Origin: Verrucomicrobiales bacterium
Lineage (GTDB): Bacteria; Verrucomicrobiota; Verrucomicrobiia; Limisphaerales; UBA1096
NCBI GenBank assembly: GCA_011523195.1
Contig: WTHH01000370.1
Location: 1 to 7,112 of the forward strand
Direction: 5' to 3'
Length of the DNA: 7,112 nt
Shown here: positions 1-6,929 of the stretch, one piece after another
How the letters are laid out: every line of letters begins with the position of its first letter
Position numbering within the stretch: the stretch's first letter is position 1
Translations under genes and position numbers: made by a program
The notes under the pieces: generated by a model
What the model was told of the DNA's origin: nothing
Seen by the model: the letters and a program-made list of their open reading frames with translations, nothing else
Databases searched by the model: none

Positions 1-2477
1 ATCTCAACATAGGCGTGGTCGTTCAGCAGTGTCAGCGCTTGGAGCGGGGTGTTGGTGCGTGGACGATCCACCACGCAGGCACCACGGTCCGGGGCGTCGA
101 AATTTACAAAACTCGCATACGGCGCACCGCGTCGCCACACGACGTATACGCCGCGCCGGAAACGGTTCTCGTTTGTCGCAGGGACAAACTTGGGTGCGTT
201 GCGGCCAACATGGCGCCAAATACCATCCGGCTGCGGCGGATAAATTGGCGGCCCAAACATTCTGCCCTCAAGCAATCCACTCGTCGCCAGTGCCGAGTCC
301 CGGATCATCTCTGCACTCATCCGCACTCGGGGTGCCCTGGCGTACAACTTGTTCGCCGGGTCTTTCTGCAAATGCTTGTTGGAGACGACCGACGACTGCC
401 GATAGGCGTGGCTCATCACGATCAGCTTGTGAATGTGTTTCATCGACCAACCGCTCTCGACCAGTTCAACCGCCAGCCAATCCAGCAGACCGGGGTGCGT
501 CGGGGCCTCGCCCTGTGTTCCGAAATCCTCCTGCGTCGACACGATGCCCTGCCCCATGAACGACGCCCACCAACGGTTCACCGCAACGCGGGACATCAGC
601 GGATTTTCCGGTGCGACCAGCCACTTGGCCAAGCCCAGCCGGTTGCCCGGCAGACGATCATCGAATGAATGCAGTACCGCCGGCGTACCGGAGGATACCG
701 CCTCGCCGGTGTTCAGGTAATCCCCGCGCAACATGACCCGCGTTTCCCGCGCACCCCCCATTTCGCTCATGACCAGAGTCGAGTCGGGGCGGATGGCATC
801 GCGCTCAGACTTCAGCTTGGCCAAGCGCTGGTCGAGTTCCTTCAACCTCGGATGCTGCGATGCATAGTACCCAGCCAGACGCTTAGACTGTTCATTAGTC
901 CGTTTTTCAGCCAGCAGAATAGTCTGTACATCGGACGGCAGACTCAACTTAGCGGGGTCAACATCCACCACCGACAAGCGCAACCGGCCGATCGTGCGCC
1001 CGCCACCATGATGCTGCACCAACTGGAATTCAAGCAGGCTAACCTCCTTGACCAACAACTCGTTTTTCAGCAGGAACACCGCCTCATGCGGCCTGCCAAA
1101 CTCTGGGTTCACCGCCCAGGCGGTTTTGGCGTTGCTGTCAATCGCTCCCGCGACATTGTATTTCGCCTGTGAAAACGAGGCGGTCGCCCCTGAAAAAGCA
1201 ATCTTCTCTCCGTTCACCTTTAACGAAAATTCGTTAAGCACAAAATTCGGGTTTTCCGGGACGTCAAAATTCCTGCCCGGCCCCCTCTTTTGCATCGAAT
1301 CGTCCAGCAAAGTCTCCAGCCGAATGGCACTAATTTGTTGCACTCCATCAGGCTTGACCCGGATCGTGTAGGTGGACTTGTCCGGATTCCTACCGTGCAC
1401 CAGCACGCTACGGTCATCCTTAATCGTGTGGCTCGCCCCGCCGGTGGCCTCGAATTTTTCAATCTCAAGCGCTGTCCACTGCGGTGCTGTTTTCAATTTC
1501 TCAAAGACAATCGCTTCCCAATCTTTTTGCTCAACGGCAAGCGAGCGCTGGATGCTTTTCTTTTCGTCCTCCCGAGCTTTCATCTCATGCGCCAACTTCG
1601 CCCGCTTGGCCGCCTTCGCCCGACTCAGTGGCAGGTCCAATTTCGGGCCATAGAAATCCCATGTCACCCCGCTGGTATTCTTCACCTCAAGCGGCGTGTT
1701 GTTGAAAAAGGCAAACAACTCATAATACTCCTTCATCGAGATCGGGTCGTACTTGTGATCGTGGCACTGCGCACACTCAAGAGTCGTACCGAGGAACACT
1801 GTTCCGGTGGTGTTCACCCGGTCGATGACCTGATTGACACGATTCGACTCGGGATGCACCCCAGCCTCGACGTTGCAGGTGGGTGTCCGGTGAAAACCGG
1901 TAGCGATCTTCTGGGTGAGGGTTGCCCCGGGTAAAAGATCCCCGGCCAATTGCTCGATGGCGAACTGGTCAAACGGCATGCCGGAGTTGAACGCCTCAAT
2001 CACCCAGTCACGATACGCCCAGCTATCCCGTAATTGATCTGCCTGAAAGCCGTTGGAGTCGGCATACCGCGCGAGGTCCAGCCAGCGGCGCGCCCATTTT
2101 TCCCCATACTGCGGACTGGCCAACAGTCGGTCCACCAGTCGCTCATATTCGCGGGATGTCGGGTTGGCGAGGAACGGCAGCCCTTCTCCCGGCTGCGGAG
2201 GGCGACCAACAAAATCGAGGTATAACCGGCGCAACTGGCGTTCCGGCTTGGCCAAGCGAGAATACTCGAGACCGGCCTTGGCCAGACGATCCTGTATGAA
2301 ATGATCCACGGGACTGCCCTGCGACTCCCGCTTGGCCAAGCGCGGCAATTCCGGCCGCACCGGTCTCTCGTATGCCCAGTGGCCGTCCGACGCATCCGAA
2401 GCCAGCGGCCCAATAACCGGAAGAAAGCCAAGCAACAGGCCCAATCTAAAACGGATATGGAAAAACTTCAGCCCCAC
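1..2477 (-). CDS. DUF1549/DUF1553 (PSD1-type) exported protein with CxxCH motif, 3' end cut by window
   Basis: A continuous reading frame of 825 codons runs off the left edge. The GTG at 2477 is the only plausible start after the in-frame stop at 2499-2501. It gives a signal peptide with a basic start (K4, H7, R9, R11), a hydrophobic LGLLLGFLPVIGPLA core and likely cleavage before SDA; no good Shine-Dalgarno is visible. DUF1549 spans about residues 56-265 (RLYLDFVGRPP, WLDLARYADSNGF, TCNVEAGVHPESNRVNQVID) and holds C235-A-Q-C238-H239 followed by DHKYDPI, a possible haem c site. A middle jelly-roll-like part (about 340-510) contains AIDSNAKTAWAV. Two charged, probably helical coiled stretches lie at about 286-326 and 525-566. 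DUF1553 starts near 612 (NRLGLAKWLVAPENPLMSRV) and reaches TNTPLQALTLLNDHAYVE, so probably under 100 residues are missing. There is no N-terminal planctomycete cytochrome c (PSCyt1) domain, which many relatives have. The biochemical role of the family is not established; these genes are often followed by a DUF1501 gene, which would lie outside this window. Family assignment is confident, function is not. Confidence 0.93.
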   Translation of the reverse strand, partial: MGLKFFHIRFRLGLLLGFLPVIGPLASDASDGHWAYERPVRPELPRLAKRESQGSPVDHFIQDRLAKAGLEYSRLAKPERQLRRLYLDFVGRPPQPGEGLPFLANPTSREYERLVDRLLASPQYGEKWARRWLDLARYADSNGFQADQLRDSWAYRDWVIEAFNSGMPFDQFAIEQLAGDLLPGATLTQKIATGFHRTPTCNVEAGVHPESNRVNQVIDRVNTTGTVFLGTTLECAQCHDHKYDPISMKEYYELFAFFNNTPLEVKNTSGVTWDFYGPKLDLPLSRAKAAKRAKLAHEMKAREDEKKSIQRSLAVEQKDWEAIVFEKLKTAPQWTALEIEKFEATGGASHTIKDDRSVLVHGRNPDKSTYTIRVKPDGVQQISAIRLETLLDDSMQKRGPGRNFDVPENPNFVLNEFSLKVNGEKIAFSGATASFSQAKYNVAGAIDSNAKTAWAVNPEFGRPHEAVFLLKNELLVKEVSLLEFQLVQHHGGGRTIGRLRLSVVDVDPAKLSLPSDVQTILLAEKRTNEQSKRLAGYYASQHPRLKELDQRLAKLKSERDAIRPDSTLVMSEMGGARETRVMLRGDYLNTGEAVSSGTPAVLHSFDDRLPGNRLGLAKWLVAPENPLMSRVAVNRWWASFMGQGIVSTQEDFGTQGEAPTHPGLLDWLAVELVESGWSMKHIHKLIVMSHAYRQSSVVSNKHLQKDPANKLYARAPRVRMSAEMIRDSALATSGLLEGRMFGPPIYPPQPDGIWRHVGRNAPKFVPATNENRFRRGVYVVWRRGAPYASFVNFDAPDRGACVVDRPRTNTPLQALTLLNDHAYVE
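624..633. repeat. iterated palindrome, perfect 10-mer
   Basis: Copy of CTTGGCCAAG inside the DUF1553 gene. It encodes G-L-A-K-W on the minus strand, at the start of the DUF1553 domain. Confidence 0.6.
815..826. repeat. iterated palindrome, perfect 12-mer
   Basis: GCTTGGCCAAGC inside the DUF1553 gene, read as R-L-A-K-L within a charged helical stretch. Confidence 0.65.
2246..2257. repeat. iterated palindrome, perfect 12-mer
   Basis: GCTTGGCCAAGC in the N-terminal part of the DUF1549/DUF1553 gene, read as R-L-A-K-P. A degenerate copy, CTTGGCCAGAC, follows at 2277-2287. Confidence 0.65.
2329..2342. repeat. iterated palindrome, perfect 14-mer
   Basis: CGCTTGGCCAAGCG in the linker just before DUF1549, read as R-L-A-K-R. 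Confidence 0.7.
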
Positions 2478-2564
2478 GTAATTGCGAAAACCTAGCGTTT
2501 ACTGCTGTTTTTGCAACCGGTTTTGGCCTGATTTTGAAAAAAGGGGCATCAAAAATCTGGCCCT

Positions 2565-2615
2565 AAAAAAAAGAATCCGGGGGGACAAGGTTGAAGAAAC
2601 CTTCAATCCCCCCGG
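2565..2615 (-). terminator. strong Rho-independent terminator
   Basis: Read on the minus strand, CCGGGGGGA pairs perfectly with TCCCCCCGG (9 bp). Inside is AAGGTT-TCTTC-AACCTT (6 bp, 5-nt loop), separated by only a small asymmetric bulge. Four bases later comes an uninterrupted T8 tract (2565-2572). A competing inner stem, TTGAAG-GTTT-CTTCAA, uses the same bases. The plus strand has no T tract, so the terminator is directional. It lies about 150 bases after the stop of the LamG/PQQ gene and about 90 bases before the DUF1553 start. It may end the first transcript, end a small RNA, or attenuate the second gene. Confidence 0.85.
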
Positions 2616-2690
2616 GGATAATTCGAGCTAGCAATGTTAGACTTAGTAGATATCCACGACAGCGCTTGCGAGCCCACACCGTGCGGAACG
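2565..2690 (-). ncRNA. candidate small structured RNA of about 125 nt
   Basis: This interval lies between a plausible minus-strand promoter (-10 at 2697-2702) and a strong terminator. It has no credible open reading frame. Possible pairings upstream of the terminator hairpin are CACG (2680-2683) with CGTG (2655-2658), enclosing GCT-CGCA-AGC, and GGATA (2651-2655) with TATCC (2616-2620), directly next to the terminator stem. The two pairings share base 2655, so they may be alternatives. I looked for SRP/4.5S, 5S and 6S hallmarks and saw none. It could equally be a 5' leader of the DUF1553 gene with a terminator-type attenuator. Start and identity are inference. Confidence 0.3.
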
Positions 2691-2696
2691 CGGGGT

Positions 2697-2756
2697 AAAA
2701 TATAGAATTCTCTCAGGCCGTCAACCCTTTTATTGATTTTTTTTGAAGAATTTTTG
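2697..2756 (-). promoter_or_regulatory. sigma-70-like promoter with A-rich UP-like tract
   Basis: On the minus strand TTGACG (2719-2724; 5 of 6 to consensus) is followed after 16 bases by TATTTT (2697-2702; 4 of 6). Directly upstream (about 2729-2756) is a very A-rich stretch with an A8 run, like an UP element and out of keeping with the GC-rich surroundings. Transcription would begin near 2690. It would feed the candidate small RNA and, if the terminator is read through, the DUF1553 gene. Confidence 0.45.
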
Positions 2757-2768
2757 GTAGCCCAAAAA

Positions 2769-5669
2769 CTACTCAAGCGACCTCGGCAAATAGCCGACCG
2801 AGGTTTGGATCGAGTGCGTGCATGAACAACCCGCACTCGTCTCCGGGGCAAGCAGCATCCCCCCGGCCGGAATCAAGCCCAGCCAACACCCGCTGCGGAT
2901 GCCATCGAACTGCGTGCGCTTGTTGGTATCAAGATTCCACATCCCATGAAAGTAATGGCGAAAGAACATGCTATGCCGGCTCGCGGACATGGTACCGCAG
3001 CCACGCCGCTCCGGGAGGTCGTCACGAATCTGCTTGCCGCTCTTCAAGTCAAACGCCCATTGATCAGAGTAAAATGTATCCCCTACGATCACCGGGTGCT
3101 GCAGGTGTCCGCTGTGGTGGCCCTTCCCTTCCTTGTGGTGATCCTCCCAAAGAAGACTGCCCGGTGGAAGGATGGACGAGTCGCCGTCCTCGGTTTTCGT
3201 GACGCGCCGCGATGCCGCCAGTGCGTAAGTGTGGTAGTTCTTGTCCTTGTCCGTGCCGGTGGCGATCAGCATGTCGTCCGCATAGACGAGGTATGTCATG
3301 AACTGGAGCTTGGAAAAATCATGATCCCGCTCCCACTGTCTCTGGCCGGAGTTCAAGTCCAACGCGACAAGTTTTTGATGGGTAAGCTGCCCGATGGTCT
3401 GAATTGTGCCGGCCTTGGCTCGCGCTTCCTCTGCGGTGCTCTCTATAAAATAAATCACGTCCTCACCGATGGTGATCGTGGAGTTGATGATCGCCCCTCC
3501 ACTGTATTCCCATCGGGTTTTGCCAGTGGCGGTGTCCACGCCGAACAACCGGTCACTGGTGACTCGACTGATGTCACTCGGCTTGAAATCCTCAAACCAC
3601 TCACCGTCGTCGCCAAGATAGAGTGTCCCCTTGTTCACGCGACTGCCCACAAGCGTCGAGCCCTCCACTGCGAGGAACGACCAATGATGTTTACCGGTGT
3701 CTGCTTCCGGCACGGCATAACGGCGCGCACGCTGGCCGGTTTGACCGTCGTAGTGGATACAGTACCGTCCCTGGGCAACGTAGAGGGCGAGTTTGTCGGC
3801 AACCATGTTGCTGCTGTCACGAGGGATGTTTGCGCGGCGCATTTCCGGGCTGGATTGACTCCACAGCACCGTCCCGTTGTAGGCATCGAGACCAAACAAC
3901 ATGCGGTCTCCCTGAATATACAGCCGCCCCCCGGCCGAAAGCGGGGCGGGATTTCTCGGCCCACGATCCGGCATCGGGCGTGGCCCCGGTTCGCCCCACC
4001 ACTTGACTCCCATCTCGCCCTTGACCAGTTCGTCGTCGCTGCAGGAAGTGTTTTGCGCGTTGCCGTATTGATGAGTCCAGTCCCCAGCGCCGGCCAGTGC
4101 CGGCCGCTGGCTGACCTGCCAGACCGGTTCATTCTTGCCGTCGCGAATCGTCCGGGCGTCCACTTTTCCGAACCAATTTTGTGCCGAGGCAAAATCTCCC
4201 GACTGCCCCAGCACCAGCGTGCCCCCCGCCGGGGCAAGGCTGCGAAAGGCATCCGCCGCCGAATCCACCGGCAACTGCCCGCCAAGCAAATGCAGCTCCG
4301 ACACGATCAGGTTGAACAGCATTGGCCCGAAAGTCTTGTCGCTGAGCTTGCCCAGCTTGGCCGTGGCGCGGGCACCGTAGACGCCGGCTGCATCGAGATT
4401 GCTGCGGACGTTACGGATCACCTCCGGCCGGTCGTCGAGTACAATCACCTGAAAATCGGATTGCCGAACCAACTCCAACGCAAGACTGCCATCGACTCCC
4501 CCGAGCACGAGGCAGTAACCGGCCCGCCCCTTGGCTAAGTCTAGCATTTGTTTTACGGCGTTTCGCACGCGGCCGGCATCGGTGGTCTCCGCTTGGCCAA
4601 GCGTCACCCTCGGCAGCCTATAATAAAACGAGGAATCAAACTTGTACGTCTTACTTTTAAGTTCCGGGTCATCGGAGAGGATCTGGTACGTGTACTCCCC
4701 TTCGCGTACAAGGTCGGTAACCTTGACGGTGTGGCGCTTGGCCAAGCGGTCTGTTTTCAACATCGCAGACTGCCCGCTTGGCATCGACCAGCGAAGTTGC
4801 CCCTGCATGGGTTGATCGACCTCCCAAGTGATGGTCGCCGTCGAGCGATCCACCCAGTCCACAAAAGGCCCGAACGCGATGACCAGCGGCTCCGCCGGTT
4901 TTACTGGTTCCGGAAACAGTTCGCGCTTGGCCAAATGCCGCGCACTCAACGCCTCCGCCGACAGCGTCTGGCCAAGCACACGCACCTCATGCAGCCGGCC
5001 GTTCATCATGAAGTGCTCGTCGTCATCGTGATACGCGCCAATCTCCAGCCATGTTTTCGGGGGATAAACGATCGCCCCGCTCTGCTCGGTCGCCTGCGCC
5101 ACCTGTTTGCCATCCACGAACAACCGCTGTGTTGTGCCATCGTACGTACCGGCAAGATGATACCAGCGGCCGTGCTCAAACGCCGTAGGCGCCGTCAGAT
5201 AGGTCAACTTGTCGCTGCCCTTGGTGTTCAACGCGAAACAGAAACTGCTCCCACGAAACCCAAGCAGCCAGCCCTTCTCATAGGTGCCATTGTCCTGCAG
5301 CGCTCCGATGATCCCGCCCCACTGCATCGCCTTGTCGACGCGCACCCATGCCTCGAGAGTCATGTCCCGCTTGGGCATATCGACCGAGGAAATATCCGAT
5401 GTCACCTCCAGTCGCGAGCCGTTCCCGGTGAGCTGCACGTGTGCCGGTGACGGCGTATCGGCAAACGTCACCGAGCGACCCAGTCCCTCCGCGACGGCAT
5501 CCGCCCCGACGACAGCACTGACAACTTTCCCCTCCAATCGATCTGGCGCGAAGAGCCAATGACCCAGCACAGATTCCTCAGCCACGGCAACACCGCCGCC
5601 GCCAATCACAAATAATACCGACGCCACCAAATGACTTCGGGCATCAGTAATTTTCCGGATGACATGCAC
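2769..5669 (-). CDS. exported LamG / fibronectin-like / methyltransferase-fold / PQQ-propeller fusion protein
   Basis: The product has 966 residues from GTG at 5669. This start gives MHVIRKITDAR as a basic n-region, then LVASVLFVIGGGGVAVA, with likely cleavage after AVA30. The only upstream in-frame ATG (6023) would overlap aroC by over 260 bases. Domains: LamG/concanavalin-like jelly roll about 84-255 (MTLEAWVRV, GRWYHLAGTYDG, RLFVDGKQV, GRLHEVRV); fibronectin III-like about 258-350; Rossmann methyltransferase-like about 364-490 (VLGGVDGSLALEL at 388-400, acidic D412-D413); PQQ-type beta-propeller about 528-966, with blade motifs LFGLDAYNGTVLW, LFGVDTATGKTRW and LVALDLNSGQRQW. Near the C terminus are a His cluster (H854, H855, H861, H862, H865, H868) and C891, C928, C948 and C950, which could bind metal or form disulfides. 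The LamG and propeller parts suggest carbohydrate or protein binding outside the cytoplasm. The methyltransferase-like part is odd in an exported protein and its glycine loop is degenerate, so it may be a binding fold rather than an enzyme. Substrate unknown. The frame ends at TAG. Confidence 0.9.
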   Translation of the reverse strand: MHVIRKITDARSHLVASVLFVIGGGGVAVAEESVLGHWLFAPDRLEGKVVSAVVGADAVAEGLGRSVTFADTPSPAHVQLTGNGSRLEVTSDISSVDMPKRDMTLEAWVRVDKAMQWGGIIGALQDNGTYEKGWLLGFRGSSFCFALNTKGSDKLTYLTAPTAFEHGRWYHLAGTYDGTTQRLFVDGKQVAQATEQSGAIVYPPKTWLEIGAYHDDDEHFMMNGRLHEVRVLGQTLSAEALSARHLAKRELFPEPVKPAEPLVIAFGPFVDWVDRSTATITWEVDQPMQGQLRWSMPSGQSAMLKTDRLAKRHTVKVTDLVREGEYTYQILSDDPELKSKTYKFDSSFYYRLPRVTLGQAETTDAGRVRNAVKQMLDLAKGRAGYCLVLGGVDGSLALELVRQSDFQVIVLDDRPEVIRNVRSNLDAAGVYGARATAKLGKLSDKTFGPMLFNLIVSELHLLGGQLPVDSAADAFRSLAPAGGTLVLGQSGDFASAQNWFGKVDARTIRDGKNEPVWQVSQRPALAGAGDWTHQYGNAQNTSCSDDELVKGEMGVKWWGEPGPRPMPDRGPRNPAPLSAGGRLYIQGDRMLFGLDAYNGTVLWSQSSPEMRRANIPRDSSNMVADKLALYVAQGRYCIHYDGQTGQRARRYAVPEADTGKHHWSFLAVEGSTLVGSRVNKGTLYLGDDGEWFEDFKPSDISRVTSDRLFGVDTATGKTRWEYSGGAIINSTITIGEDVIYFIESTAEEARAKAGTIQTIGQLTHQKLVALDLNSGQRQWERDHDFSKLQFMTYLVYADDMLIATGTDKDKNYHTYALAASRRVTKTEDGDSSILPPGSLLWEDHHKEGKGHHSGHLQHPVIVGDTFYSDQWAFDLKSGKQIRDDLPERRGCGTMSASRHSMFFRHYFHGMWNLDTNKRTQFDGIRSGCWLGLIPAGGMLLAPETSAGCSCTHSIQTSVGYLPRSLE
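4590..4603. repeat. iterated palindrome, perfect 14-mer, different codon frame
   Basis: CGCTTGGCCAAGCG in the LamG/PQQ gene between the fibronectin-like and methyltransferase-like parts. Here it is read as T-L-G-Q-A, not R-L-A-K, showing that the DNA and not the peptide is what recurs. Confidence 0.7.
4735..4748. repeat. iterated palindrome, perfect 14-mer
   Basis: CGCTTGGCCAAGCG in the fibronectin-like part of the LamG/PQQ gene, read as R-L-A-K-R. Degenerate copies lie nearby at 4530-4539 (CTTGGCTAAG), 4924-4935 (GCGCTTGGCCAA) and 4969-4977 (TGGCCAAGC). Confidence 0.7.
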
Positions 5670-5721
5670 GAGGTAACTCTGGCCGAAGATTCCCCCGCCT
5701 GCCAGTTCATTTTTGGGCGAT

Positions 5722-5750
5722 TTGCCTCGCGGCGCGTTTTCCCGCACAAT
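5722..5750 (+). promoter_or_regulatory. possible aroC promoter giving a leaderless mRNA
   Basis: TTGCCT (5722-5727) and CACAAT (5745-5750) are 17 bases apart and each match the sigma-70 consensus at 4 of 6 positions. The expected transcription start, about 7 bases after the -10, coincides with the aroC ATG at 5757. No Shine-Dalgarno sequence precedes that ATG, which fits a leaderless transcript. The match is modest and it is the best pair in a short gap rather than a compelling promoter. Confidence 0.3.
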
Positions 5751-5756
5751 CGGCCC

Positions 5757-6842
5757 ATGCCAAACACCTTTGGCCACCTGTTTCGAATCACCACCTGGGG
5801 CGAGTCCCACGGCGGCGGAGTCGGTGTCGTGCTCGACGGCTGCCCGCCTCAACTGGAGTTGGACGAATCCGACATCCAGCCGGATCTCGACCGCCGCCGG
5901 CCGGGCCAGTCCAAGATCGTCACCCCCCGCGACGAGGCCGATCGGGTCAGCATCCTCTCCGGCACATTCGAGGGCAAAACCCTCGGCACACCGATCCTCA
6001 TGATGGTTCACAACAAGGACCATCGGCCCGAGGCGTACTCGGAGATGAGAACCAAGTTCCGCCCCTCACACGCCGATTTCACCTACCAGCAAAAATTTGG
6101 CTTCCGAAACTGGCAGGGCGGCGGACGCTCCAGCGCCCGCGAAACAATCGGCCGGGTGTCCGCCGGTGCCGTCGCAAAAAAACTGCTCAAGCAACGCTTC
6201 GGAGTCGAGGTGTTGTCGTACGTGAAACAGGTTCAGAAAATCGTCGCCGACATCAACCCGGACAAAGTGAAACTCCGCGATGTCGAGTCAAACATCGTCC
6301 GCTGTCCCGACCCGGCCGTTGCCGACAAAATGATCCGGCTCATCGACCGCACCCGAAAAGCGGGCGACACAGTCGGCGGGATCATCGAGGGAGTGGCGCG
6401 CGGACTACCAGTCGGCTGGGGCGACCCGGTGTTCGACCGGCTCGAGGCCGACCTGGCCAAGGCCATGCTGAGTCTCCCCGCCTCAAAAGGTTTTGAGGTC
6501 GGCTCCGGTTTTGCCGGCACACTCCTGAACGGCACCGAGCACAACGACCCGATCCGAGCCCGCCGCGGCAAGGTGCAAACAACCAAAAACGACTCCGGCG
6601 GCGTTCAGGGCGGAATCTCCAACGGCGAAACAGTACATTTTCGAGTCGCCTTCAAGCCAGTAGCCACAGTCATGCACGAGCAGGACACCATCGACGAAAA
6701 CCTGAAAAACACCACCCTCCGAGGCCGGGGCCGCCACGACCCCTGCGTCCTACCACGAGCCGTGCCAATGGTCGAGGCCATGACCGCGCTGGTCCTCGCC
6801 GACCACGCCCTCCGTCACCGCGCCCAAAACCAGTGGGACTAA
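5757..6842 (+). CDS. aroC: chorismate synthase
   Basis: AroC (EC 4.2.3.5) converts 5-enolpyruvylshikimate-3-phosphate to chorismate, the last step of the shikimate pathway, using reduced FMN; it acts in the cytoplasm. The product has 361 residues, the usual length. All three family signatures are present: GESHGGGVGVVLDGCP (15-30), GGGRSSARET (121-130) and RHDPCVLPRAVPMVE (336-350). The likely active-site histidines are H18 (in GESH) and H105 (in FRPSH). The substrate-binding RRRPGQS stretch is at 47-53. The start at MPNTFGHLFRITTWGESH is set by the conserved N terminus; an in-frame ATG at 5631 would add 42 unconserved residues and overlap the divergent gene. No flavin reductase domain is fused. 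The gene stands alone here, divergent from the LamG/PQQ gene and convergent with the esterase gene. It contains no perfect copy of the palindromic repeat found in the neighbouring genes. Confidence 0.98.
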   Translation: MPNTFGHLFRITTWGESHGGGVGVVLDGCPPQLELDESDIQPDLDRRRPGQSKIVTPRDEADRVSILSGTFEGKTLGTPILMMVHNKDHRPEAYSEMRTKFRPSHADFTYQQKFGFRNWQGGGRSSARETIGRVSAGAVAKKLLKQRFGVEVLSYVKQVQKIVADINPDKVKLRDVESNIVRCPDPAVADKMIRLIDRTRKAGDTVGGIIEGVARGLPVGWGDPVFDRLEADLAKAMLSLPASKGFEVGSGFAGTLLNGTEHNDPIRARRGKVQTTKNDSGGVQGGISNGETVHFRVAFKPVATVMHEQDTIDENLKNTTLRGRGRHDPCVLPRAVPMVEAMTALVLADHALRHRAQNQWD

Positions 6843-6851
6843 TTCCGGACT

Positions 6852-6888
6852 GCGGTGGCAGAGCATAGCACCGCCACCGCTTAAAACT
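6852..6888 (+). terminator. hairpin after aroC, probable terminator
   Basis: GCGGTGGC (6852-6859) pairs perfectly with GCCACCGC (6873-6880), with a 13-base loop, nine bases after the aroC stop. It is followed by TTAAAACTT, a poor U tract, so termination may be weak or need help. On the opposite strand the stem is not followed by T residues, so it serves aroC rather than the convergent esterase gene. Confidence 0.5.
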
Positions 6889-6929
6889 TCTAACCGATTG
6901 GCGTGCGCCCGGTTCGCGATTTTAGTTGC

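Noticed and set aside
15..2431. Numerous short open frames on both strands between 4 and 2431
   Set aside because: The minus-strand DUF1549/DUF1553 frame is continuous through this whole interval and explains it; the others are out-of-frame or antisense readings.
2565..2690. Candidate RNA as SRP RNA, 5S rRNA or 6S RNA
   Set aside because: I could find none of the conserved SRP GGAAGG/AGCAGCC core, 5S sequence blocks or the long 6S central bubble.
2603..2851. Possible 82-residue minus-strand peptide across the intergenic region
   Set aside because: It starts inside the LamG/PQQ gene in another frame, crosses the promoter-like elements and ends within the terminator stem; its composition looks non-coding.
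2247..4748. The RLAK recurrence as a protein tandem repeat or lipid-binding motif
   Set aside because: Spacing is irregular, it occurs in two unrelated proteins, and one perfect DNA copy is read as LGQA, so a DNA-level explanation fits better.
2946..5450. Two long plus-strand open frames (2946-4538 and 4548-5450) opposite the LamG/PQQ gene
   Set aside because: They lie in one frame antisense to a gene with clear domains, and their translations are rich in Arg, His, Pro and Gln with no recognisable motif; this is the usual shadow of a GC-rich gene.
5631..5756. Upstream ATG for aroC at 5631
   Set aside because: It adds 42 residues not seen in chorismate synthases and overlaps the divergent gene; the family N terminus begins at 5757.
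5670..6023. N-terminal extension of the LamG/PQQ protein to the ATG at 6023
   Set aside because: It would run antisense through the conserved start of aroC, lacks homology-like features, and would bury the signal peptide in the interior.
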